DNA from: Monoplex corrugatus
Taxonomy: Eukaryota; Mollusca; Gastropoda; Littorinimorpha; Ranellidae
Assembly (NCBI GenBank): GCA_030674185.1
Contig: CM060305.1
Location: 166,567,236-166,631,235, forward strand
Direction: 5' to 3'
DNA length: 64,000 bases
Shown here: positions 24,101 to 36,000 of the stretch, in pieces
How positions within the stretch are numbered: position 1 is the first letter of the stretch
How the letters are laid out: every line of letters begins with the position of its first letter
Notes under the pieces: model-generated
Databases searched by the model: none
What the model saw: only the letters and a program-made list of their open reading frames with translations
What the model was told of the DNA's origin: nothing
Translations under genes and position numbers: made by a program

Positions 24101-27003
24101 TTAATTATATCTTTTGACTGGCAAGGGCATGTATTGACCCGTCTATGTGAATCTTAGGACTTCGTGAGGAATGCGAACGAGGGAATCGCAGTCGCCATGG
24201 CAGTGGAGCCTCGTCATCTGGTGATGGGTTAGAGTACCCCAGAGTGGACGAAACGTTACAGGTGATCATGGTTGGCTTGAGGGAGAAACGACAAGATGCC
24301 TCACGACCTGAGGACCTCACTGTGAGTGCCAGACCTTTGTGAAATTGTAGTTTGGTTTCATGTGGTGATTCCATTGTTTTGTTTTGCAAGTGACTTTATG
24401 AAATAACTGTGAGATTGTAGTTGAGGTTCGTGGCTGATTTTGTGTTTTTATTTTGATGAATCCCAAGCTGCTGTATCATATTGTTTTGGTGTATCATTAA
24501 GCCTTATGTCATCTGACCTGTCATTGATTTGTTCATGGAAAGGTGTAGATGCATGATTTGATTATAGACATGTGCATGCTCAAATATATCCATTCATATA
24601 CATATGCATTTGCACAAACACATATGTATGCATGTGTACACATACACATATACACACACACATGCATGCATATATGCATATGCATAAATGCATGTGTGTG
24701 CGCATACATACTTACAAACACATGGTGTACACACTTGCATACACAGTGGCACAGTATCCTGTTGTTAGGTATAAGTATCCCTGTTAATAATTTTGTTGTA
24801 AAATGTATAAATATCCCTGTCAATAATTGTTGGTATAAGCGGGCCAGCTGATGATGTGTTTTTGTGTTGCAGTTGATGGCCAGAGATCAAGTGCAAGAAG
24901 AAAAGCTGGCTGTCCAGAAAGCTCTGCTTCACTTTGAAGGACTGCATGGCAGGCCTGTATGTGGTGATTGTGGTTTTCAGTGTGTGTGTGTGTGTGAAGG
25001 ACTGCATGGCAGGCCTGTATGTGGTGATTGTGGTTTTCAGTGTGTGTGTGTGTGTGAAGGACTGCATGGCAGGCCTGTATGTGTGGTTGTGGTTGTGGTT
25101 TTCAGTGTGTGTGTGTGTGTGTGTGTGTGAAGGACTGCATGGCAGGGCTGTGTGTGGTGATTGTGGTTGTGGTTTTCAGTGTGTGTGTGTGTGTGAAGGA
25201 CTGCATGGCAGGGCTGTGTGTGGTAATTGTGGTTGTGGTTTTCAGTATGTGTGTGTGTGTGAAGGACTGCATGGCAGGCCTGTATGTGGTGATTGTGGTT
25301 GTGGTTTTCAGTATGTGTGTTTGTGTGGTGTGAAGGACTGCATGGCAGGCCTGTATGTGGTGATTGTGGTTGTGGTTTTCAGTGTGTGTGTTTGTGTGAA
25401 GGACTGCATGGCAGGGCTGTGTGTGGTGATTGTGGTTGTGGTTTTCAGTGTGTGTGTTTGTGTGAAGGACTGCATGGCAGGCCTGTATGTGTGGTTGTGG
25501 TTGTGGTTTTCAGTGTTTGTGTGTGTGTGTGAAGGACTGCATGGCAGGCCTGTATGTGGTGATTGTGGTTGTGGTTTTCAGTGTGTGTGTGTGTGTGTGT
25601 GTGTGAAGGACTGCATGGCAGGCCTGTATGTGGTGATTGTGGTTGTGGTTTTCAGTGTGTGTGTGTGTGTGAAGGACTGCATGGCAGGCCTGTATGTGGT
25701 GATTGTGGTTGTGGTTTTCAGTGTGTGTGTGTGTGTGTGTGTGTGAAGGACTGCATGGCAGGCCTGTATGTGTGGTTGTGGTTGTGGTTTTCAGTATGTG
25801 TGTTTGTGTGAAGGACTGCATGGCAGGCCTATATGTGATGATTGTGGTTGTGGTTTTCAGTGTGTGTGTGTGTGTGAAGGACTGCATGGCAGCCTGTATG
25901 TAGTGATTGTGGTTGTGGTTTTCAGTGTGTGTGTTTGTGTGAAGGACTGCATGGCAGGCCTGTATGTGGTGATTGTGGTTGTGGTTTTCAGTGTGTGTGT
26001 GTGTGTGTGTGAAGGACTGCATGGCAGGCCTGTATGTGGTGATTGTGGTTGTGGTTTTCAGTGTGTGTGTGTGTGTGTGTGAAGGACTGCATGGCAGGCC
26101 TGTATGTGGTGATTGTGGTTGTGGTTTTCAGTGTGTGTGTTTGTGTGAAGGACTGCATGGCAGGCCTCTATGTGGTGATTGTGGTTGTGGTTTTCAGTAT
26201 GTGTGTGTGTGTGAAGGACTGCATGGCAGGCCTGTATGTGGTGATTGTGGTTGTGGTTTTCAGTGTGTGTGTTTGTGTGAAGGACTGCATGGCAGGCCTC
26301 TATGTGGTGATTGTGGTTGTGGTTTTCAGTATGTGTGTGTGTGTGAAGGACTGCATGGCAGGCCTGTATGTGGTGATTGTGGTTGTGGTTTTCAGTGTGT
26401 GTGTTTGTGTGAAGGACTGCATGGCAGGGCTGTGTGTGGTGATTGTGGTTGTGGTTTTCAGTGTGTGTGTTTGTGTGTGTGTGTGTGAACTCAGAAGTCA
26501 GAACTCATGTAGTTGCCATGAGAACCCAAGATAGGGCTGTAAGATGCGGATTGGCTGTAATAAGTTGATTAAACAGTCAGTGATTTCAGCAGTTAGAAAT
26601 TTCATATTTCACATTATCATCATCATCATCAGTTTGAATGTGAATGTATGAGTGACTTGATATCTTTCAATTTTTTTCAAATGAGGGCAATAATAGACAT
26701 ATTCTGTAACAAGTATTTGTTACAGAATATGTCTGGTTGCCTGTGAAGTTATCTCATTAAGTATGTATGTGTGTGTGTTTGTGTGCTCTTAGTGTTTAAG
26801 TGTGTATCAGTATATGTGTATATGCATATACATATGCGCTTGCATGTGTGTGTGTGTCTGTGCTTAATTGCTTTATGTAACATATGTGTGCTTGTGTGTG
26901 TGTATGTATGTGTCGCATGTGTGTGTGTGTGCATGTGTTGGCCTGTGTGCTATTATGTGTGCATGTATGTACGTGTTATGTGTGTGTGTGTGTTGTGTGT
27001 ACG

Positions 27004-27087
<84 letters not shown>

Positions 27088-30000
27088 CTTGTATTTATAT
27101 GTTTGATCTTGGGTAGTATGCATTGATCTGAACATTGGAAGAACAGATGTTTCAGATAAGTGTCCAAATCTGTTGTCTGATAAAAAAGAATGTTGAAACA
27201 AGGTTACAGTTAGAAGAAGTAGAAGTTTTGGTATGATCAGAAAATCATGAATTGTGATGACAAATTGATGTTTCAGAGTTCCAAGGAAGATAAAGACCTG
27301 ATGCGGCCGCTGTATGATCGATATCGTGCCATCAAGCGCATGCTTGCCAAGCCCATGTCTGTGAGTGTCACTTTACATGAACTGTGAGAAATGTGATTGT
27401 AAATTATCTGAAGTTTTACATTTGCATGGAGAATGTGAAATGTGATAGTAGATTATCTGAAGTGTACATTTGCATGGAGAATTAAAATGTGATAGTAAAT
27501 TATCTAAAGTGTACATCTGCATGGAGAATGTGAAATGTGATAGTAGATTATCTGAAGTGTACATTTGCATGGAGAATGTAAAATGTGGTAGTAGATTATC
27601 TAAAGTATACATTTCCATGGAGAATGTAAAATGTGATAGTAAATTATCTGAAGTTTTACATTTGCATGGAGAATGTATTCATTTTTAGAGCGTTTTAGGA
27701 TAATTATGAACAACCTTATATTTATCAGTGGTCTTTTTTTTTTTTGTTTCTTTAGTTTGTCTGTCTGTTTTCTGTTATTGCTTTAAAGATTCCAGTTCAC
27801 TGATACTTTTGTGATATTTTTCAGATTTCAGTTCTCCAATTTTGTGTGTTGCCTCTTGATTCTTATGAGTAATGATTAACCCTTTCACCCCCACAGCCTG
27901 TCCATAAGCTGCAAAACCTTAACCCTTTCACTCCCTCATCCTATCCACCACCTTCCTGCAGGAAGCTGGTGGATAGGGTGAGGATGTGAAAGGGTTAAAT
28001 TTTCGCTTTGCTATCATGACTGACAACTGAGGATGCTGGTGGATAGGGTGAGGGAGTCAAAGGGTTAAACAAAAATGAAAAGTAGTTTTATTTTGACAGG
28101 CTTTCAGTATGTCTGGAATCTTTCAATTTTTTGTGACATTTATTGGATTGACTCTGGTTGTTCTGTTCACAGCCTCGCAATTCTTTGGAGTTGCCGACTG
28201 TGCCAGAAGATCAGATGATGGAAATTCCTACTGGAGCTGCTGTCACCGCCTTGTTTGTAAGTAGAATAAAGCTGTTTATGGGTGGTGTATGGTTTAAACA
28301 TTTTTTAAGCTATGACCGGCTGAGTGAATGCTTTCTTGTTAAATTTTTTTTCTGTAAAATTATATTTTATCAGTTAATGATGTATTAAGGCCATATGTTT
28401 GTTAAAAAGAAAAGGCAAAAAGAAAAGTACATCAGTAGGATGATATAATTTATATTAATGACTCGATCATTTTGGATCTTCTCCATCACATGGCACCAGT
28501 GCATAGGGAACTCATTCTAAACATGATGATGTTATCTTGAGAAACTGAAACTGCAACTTTCACATAGCCACTGAGGGCTTCTTGCATTAGAGTGAGATAA
28601 AAGGCTGTAAAATATGAGAGAAGTGCTATGTGGATTTGATAAGATAAGATAAATGTTGTTTGATTTCATTGTTTTAGGGGTGTGGAGGTGAGGGGTAGGC
28701 AGGATTGAAGGTGGGTCTGGTTTGCATGTATGCCGTGTGAGTGTGGACGAATTGAGTTAGCAAACAGTTGAATGTTTTTGTATGTGTGATTACATAGTTG
28801 TATGTGTTTAACAATGTATGATATGTACATGTATTTAACATAATAGCTTCTTATCTGCAGGAGAAAAAAGTTGTCCGTGTGGTTGTTGTATGTGTTTAAC
28901 AATGTATGATATGTACATGTATTTAACATAATAGCTTCTTACCTGCAGGAGAAAAAAGTTGTCCGTGTGGTTGTTGTATGTGTTTAACAATGTATGATAT
29001 GTACATGTATTTAACATAATAGCTTCTTACCTGCAGGAGAAAAAAGTTGTCCGTGTGGTTGTTGTATGTGTTTAACAATGTATGATATGTACATGTATTT
29101 AACATAATAGCTTCTTACCTGCAGGAGAAAAAAGTTGTCCGTGTGGTTGTTGTATGTGTTTAACAATGTATGATATGTACATGTATTTAACATAATAGCT
29201 TCTTACCTGCAGGAGAAAAAAGTTGTCCGTGTGGTTGTTGTATGTGTTTAACAATGTATGATATGTACATGTATTTAACATAATAGCTTCTTACCTGCAG
29301 GAGAAAAAAGTTGTCCGTGTGGTTGTTGTATGTGTTTAACAATGTATGATATGTACATGTATTTAACATAATAGCTTCTTATCTGCAGGAGAAAAAAGTT
29401 GTCCGTGTGGTTGTTGTATGTGTTTAACAATGTATGATATGTACATGTATTTAACATAATAGCTTCTTACCTGCAGGAGAAAAAAGTTGTCCGTGTGGTT
29501 GTTGTATGTGTTTAACAATGTATGATATGTACATGTATTTAACATAATAGCTTCTTATCTGCAGGAGAAAAAAGTTGTCCGTGTGGTTGTTGTATGTGTT
29601 TAACAATGTATGATATGTACATGTATTTAACATAATAGCTTCTTATCTGCAGGAGAAAAAAGTTGTCCGTGTGGTTGTTGTATGTGTTTAACAATGTATG
29701 ATATGTACATGTATTTAACATAATAGCTTCTTACCTGCAGGAGAAGAAAGTTGTCCATGTGCCAACAGCAGATGACGAGGAGGAAGAGGACAACCTGGGC
29801 ACCATGGACTTTGCTGTCACACGTGATTTCTCTCTCCTCAAGGGCACCCTGTTTCCCTCCGCCTCCAGTCACCATAGTAATGTGCAACCTAAAGTGCGCA
29901 AAAAAGAGGTGGATGTGGATTATGAATTGTCTTCCGAGTCTAACCTTCATGAACTTGGCATGTGAGTTTTCTGTTCACAGTGTGTGTATATGCTTGCATA

Positions 30001-33000
30001 TGTTACTTTGGTTCTCTGATTTTATTTTGTTTTTGGAAAGTGGGTTAACTGTCATTCCAGCCTTGCAACTTTTAAGCTGTTTTTTTGTTAAAGTCTATAT
30101 GACACTGTTGTGGGTAGGAACCTGTGAGGTGGGAGGTTTGGGGGTTGGGAAGCTGTTGTGAGGTTTAGTAAACAGTGTGTGGACATTCTTTTTGCCTGAT
30201 AAGTGTGTGGACATTCTTTTGCTTGATGTCTCATATATGTGACCTTCTGTCACGGAATGAGTCGCTTGTCCACTGACAGCGTTTTGCACAATCGGGCAAA
30301 ATAAGCGAGAGGGGTGTCAGGGCTCGTTATGGAATTGTTGATTTTAGCAGATGCCGGAACCCTTCCTACACATTCTTCATTCAATAAATTATGCATATTG
30401 TGGTTCTTTCTTAGTGAAAAAGCTATTTGCATTACCCTACCCAACATGCAGATGCTGAACTTTCACTTTCGTTTTTCTTGATTTTCTCAAAACTGTGTTT
30501 CGGAAGAGTGCCATGTTTGGAAGGCTGTACCTCAGATATTTATTGTCCAATTTTAAAATGGTTTTCTTCATTAGAAAGAGCAGTAAATGTACATTTAGAA
30601 GCAATGAAAAAGTGAAAACTGCCTGAAGTGGACAAGTGACTCATTTTGTGACGGAAAGTCACATATGCTTCTACTGTGCTGTTGTTTTTAAATTATTGCT
30701 TTCTTTTTGTATGAGGAGTCTTTCTGAAAAATGAAATGTGATCACTGCATTACATGTGGTAGTTTTTGACTGTAAGTCTTTAGTTTAACAAGAGTATTAT
30801 GATCAAAAGAGATGTCTTGTGGTTTATCTGCAGACATGAACTTCATGATGAATTGGAATCATCGCGGGGTGAAAAAAAGCGGTTGCGGCATCATCTCCGA
30901 GAGTTTGAAAAAAGTTTTCATGAGAAGCATGGCCGGTGAGTACATTCAGAATGTGTAATTTGTAGTTAAAAAATATTCATGATTTGAAAACAAAACAAGA
31001 TATAACAAAAAAATCCAACTGAAAGCAAGCAAACAGACAAGAAGCCAATAACAAAATGAGTATATACGTAACAGGAACTGTGAAGAGAAAATGTGTTTTG
31101 TTTCTATGTTTGAATGAGAAAAGAAAATACAAATAGAAGTTTTAGATGGTGTTGTAAGGAGCATTGTTGAGAAAGGAACATTTTTGATTTTGCACATTCA
31201 TTGACCATGGTATATGTTGATTATTTGTACTGACTGTGGTGGTGTTGGAAATTCTGTGCTAAACTTTTCTTCTTTTCTGTCACTCTCTTTGCTTCCCCCT
31301 TGCACCTTTGCTTTCTGTTATCTCCCATCATTTCCTGCCTTGCTGGCCCAACCACCTGTATGTTTTCCATAAAACTTCCATACTTTCTCTTGGGATTGAT
31401 AATTGAGCAAATGTACTGCCTTTTTGGCCCTAAGGAAATGTGATGTGCAGAAGCAATTTTAGTTAACTCTTAGAGCCCGAACGTACCGATATCGGTACCC
31501 TGCTCGCACAACGTTTCAGCCCGAACGTACCGAGTTCAGTACTTTCGCTGTCTGCATTTTTCATTTGCCGGAGCTCAACTGTGTACGAAACTAAGCACTA
31601 CAGGCCTCTAGTTCATTCATTCATGAGTGCATCTGCACCATTCCCGCGAGCAACAAGGCTTCATTGTCTGTGCTGTATGCGAATGTGTAAGGGTAGTAGC
31701 TCCGCGTCAGCCTGCTGCGTTGTATCAAAATGGCGGCGCCTTCGACGTCAACAAAGCGAAGCAGACAAACTCGTGGCTACACGGCACCAGAACGAATCGA
31801 ACAGCTTCAGACTGAAGGCTCAGACGTTGAAAAAGAAGATGACTCGATGTATAGTGAGTTTGTTGCGATAGACTCGGATGTCGGCCCTCAACTCAGTGAC
31901 ACTTCCAGTGACCAAGACTCGGTCTTCGACTCGGTACCGAGTATGACACAGAGTCGGACGAAACGATGCCTCCTGACGACGACAGTGCTGAGGAGATGGA
32001 AGTGGGTGATGAAGAGAACACTGAAGCGTTTCTGGACATTTTTCTAAAACCATGGAACGAGAACTTCACATTCTTCCTGTGATCAGCAATTTCACTGAGG
32101 ACGAAGAGTGTGGTCTGCATGTCGAGCATGTGCAGAACCACGCCCCCCCTCACCCCCACCCCCCATGTTGGATTCAGGACTGATGTTGGATTCAGGAACA
32201 GAGTAAATCTGTGTTACAAAACATGTGCAGAGAATACTGCATGGACCAGAATATATGATGACTGTCTGATAACTTGATTTAAGCTCAAACTACCCCACAA
32301 AACGTTTGTTTTCTTATTTTCAATTCAGAATGAATCACTGAAACATGATTTCAAGCATGCTTATTTGCTCTTGTACACTTTTATTGTGTACATGATTGCA
32401 AACTTTCTAGTCTCAATATTTCCTGTGATTATGTATGATTTTTTTTCTTTACCTAATGCAAATGACCATTGTAATTTGTTGTCAGTGTGTGTGTGTTTGT
32501 AAAGTATAACATATACTACACATTGCCTCTTGACAAAGAAAGAGTTACTGCTAGGTTCTTATACTTGGTACACATAATGCCTAGTCATATATCAACTGTG
32601 TAGAAGTGTTTTTGATTTCAAAAAGCTAACTTTTTTTGTTTGTTTATTCTTTGGATATATTGGTACCCCCTGCGCAAACTTTTGAAACAAAATAATTTGC
32701 TTCAAAATTAAAAAAAAATAGTAGAAGGCATATGAACACTTTCATACTTGCTCAAAAGTTTATAACCATGTTAGTATCACCAGAAACTTTCAAGTCTATC
32801 TGTCTTTCCTATGATTTTTTTTTTATGATGTAGTCTGAATTGCTGTTGTTGTCTTTGGGCATGTGTGTACGTTACAACATTGACCTAATAAACATTGCTT
32901 GTTTTCATTGAAAGACTTACAACTGGTTTCTAAAACTTGGTACACATTGTGCCCAATCATATTGCAACTGTCTAGAAGTGTTTTGATATCATAGAGCTAA

Positions 33001-36000
33001 AATTGTGTTTTTTTTATTCTTTGCATATATTGGTACCCCCCCAGCGCAAACTTTTGACAAAATAATTTACAGTAAAATTTCTAAAAACTGTATCAAACAT
33101 GTCAACTGTTTCATTCTTGCACAAAATTCAGTTTGTAACCATGTAAGTATCACTAGAAGCTTTCAAGTCTGTCTGTCTTTTCTATGATTTTTTATGATTT
33201 TTTTTGTTTGTGTCTGAATTGCCATTGTTGTCTGTGGGTGTGTGTGTACATTATAATATTGATATAATGAACATTGCTTGTTTACATAGAAAGACTTACA
33301 GCTGGTTTCTGAAACTTGGTGCCCATAATATCCAATCATATTACAACTGTCTAGAAGTGTTTTTGATTTCAATAATCTTAAATTGTGGGTTTTTTATTCT
33401 TTTCATATATGGTATCCCCCACCCCCTGCCGCGCAATTAAAAAAAAAATCAATAATAAATGAAAATGACAGGAGACAACTCAACACCTTCATACTTGCAC
33501 AAACATTGGTTTGGAATTATGTTAGTATCTCCAGAAACTTTCAACTTTATATATCTTTCCTATGATTTTTTATGATTTTTTTTGTTTATGTAATGTGAAT
33601 GGCTATTATTGTCTCTGTGCGTGTGTGCACATTATAATATTGACATAATAAACATTGCTTGATCACAAAGAAAGAGTTGGTGTTTGTTTCTGATACTTGG
33701 TATACATAATACCTGATCATGTTGCAACTGCCTAAAAGTGTTTTTGATATCAGAAAGCTGAATTTGTGAGTTTTTTATTCTTTGCATATTGGTACCCCCT
33801 CCCGCGCAAACTTTTAAAACAAAATAATTCATTTCAAAATTTAAAAAAATAGTACCAAACAAGTCAACTCTTTCATACTTACACAAAAGCTGGTTTGTAA
33901 CCATGTTAGTATCATCAGAAACTTTCAAATCTGTCTATCTTTCCTCTGATTTTTTTATGATTTTGTTTGTATATTTAGTATGAATGGCCATTGTTGTCTG
34001 TGCGTGTGTGTGTACAATTTAAAATTTGCATACTTCAAATTGTTTGTTGACAAAGAAAGACTTGCAGCTAGTTCATGATACTTGGTAAACATAATGCCCA
34101 GTCATATTGCAACTGTCTAGAAGTGTTTTTGATATCAAAAGTCTAAATTTGTGGGTTTTTTATTCTTAGAATGTATTGGTACCCCCCCGTGCAAACTTTT
34201 GAAAAAATGTCATTTTTTTCAAAATTCAATTAAAAAAAAAATCAACAAAATATCACCTTTATACTTGCACAAATGTTAGTTTGTTCTTATGTTAGCAATA
34301 CCAGGAAGTTTCAAGTCTTTAACTCCAAAACTTTTTCTTTTACAATTTTATTAGTAACCCTTCCAGCCAGGGCAGAAAGGTTGTTGACTGACACAATCGC
34401 CCAGGGCAGAGTGAGTTAATGTATGCCATTGTTACACATGTTTTAGTGTAGGCCTACTTGATGATGTTTATATATTTGTATTCAGGTTTGTTTCTTTAAA
34501 CCCCTTGTTAATGAATTTGACGGACCAGGGGCATATCCTGAGATTATATGCACAGATGCATTGATAAGTGTAACTGATTTTCTTTTCAAGGTTGTTTTTT
34601 TCCAAGTTCAAAGAGGTGTTGAGATGATTGTAGCCCTGATAGAGCTGTGTGCAGTCAGCCAGGCTTTAAACAATAATGATAACTATGACTGTGTTGTTTC
34701 TCTGTGGTATACTTAACAGTGAAGATTGTAATATAATAGTGTTATAGGCTGTATGCAGTCAGCCAGGCTTTAAACAATAATGATAACTATGACTGTGTTG
34801 TTTCTCTGTGGTATACTTAACAGTGAAGATTGTAATACAGTACTGTTATAATCCTGTTGTTTGTGACAATACTCAGCAGAGCTGTAGAAAATTTGTGTTG
34901 CCTGTAACTGTTAAGTGTTATCTTGTGGTTTGCTGAAGTGATTCAAAGTTTGAATGTGTTGTATGGGACTGTTTTTGTTGTGTGATTTGTTCACTGTTGT
35001 GTGGTCTGTTTACAGGAAAGTTCAGAAGGAAGACAGAGCTCCAATGCAAGATAGTTATATGCAATATAAGGTAAGAGGCTAAAGTATGTAAGATTTACAG
35101 ATCTGGGGTTGTCATTTATTAATACAATACAATACAATATTTTATTTATATAGCGCAAAATCTTGATAAAATCAAATCTAAGCGCTGAAACAGACACACA
35201 CGCACGCACGCACGCGCACGCCACGCACACATGCACGCACACAGCTATAAATGGGGAGAAAGAATAAAAGCAATGGAAAATTATAGAGAGCATATTAACA
35301 TGTCCTTGTGAGTATGTAGTCATTTCAGGATTTATGCTGTTTATCTGGCCAGTGAACTTGTTACTGCTTTTCAGACAAAAGTTACTATTTGAAATTATAG
35401 CCATTTTGTTCAAAGTTGTGAAACGGTGTGAAAGAATTTTACTTGATGGGACCTAACAAGTGTCATGTTCATCTTGATAGGAACTGAAATATGTGTTGTG
35501 AGTCTCAGTAGTGCCCATAGATATTCAGCTTGCTTGCATGTCTTTGGAAACCAGTTTTTCATCTCTGCACTGGTCAAGAAGATACAGAGGCCAAAGAGTT
35601 TGGCTTTAAAAAAAAAAAAAGTCATATTTGTTTTTCAGGTAGGGAAGTCATTAGGACAGTTTTGTGGTAAGCAGTAGTGTTTTTCAGGTAGGGAAGTCAT
35701 TAGGACAGTTTTGTGGTAAGCAGTAGTGTTTTTCAGGTAGGGAAGTCATCAGGATAGTTTTGTGGTAAGCAGTAGTGTTTTTCAGGTAGGGAAGTCATTA
35801 GGACAGTTTTGTGTAAGCAGTAGTGTTTTTCAGGTAGGGAAGTCATTAGGACAGTTTTGTGGTAAGCAGTAGTGTTTTTCAGGTAGGGAAGTCATTAGGA
35901 CAATTTTGTGGTAAGCAGTAGCGTTTTTCAGGTAGGGAAGTCATTAGGATAGTTTTGTGGTAAGCAGTAGTGATTTGAGGTAGCAGGGAAGTCATTAGGA

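Larger units (their letters stand above)
31463..34419 (+). mobile_element. Candidate decayed piggyBac-like element
   Basis: Bounded by TTAACTC at 31463 and its inverse GAGTTAA at 34413-34419, with weakly similar termini (AGAGCCC versus CTCTGCCC). The left end has a repeated subterminal AGCCCGAACGTACCGA. A transposase-like N-terminal frame begins at 31730, but the catalytic core is missing and the rest is a 378-bp tandem array. Assignment is inference; the termini are only weakly matched. Confidence 0.35.

Noticed and set aside
28790..29740. CRISPR-like array
   Set aside because: Units are adjacent and wholly repeated with no unique spacers, in a eukaryotic intron.
31730..32047. Independent host gene starting MAAPSTSTKR
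   Set aside because: Lies inside a FAM13 intron between TTAA-type ends, has a frameshift and no downstream exons; better explained as a decayed transposase start.
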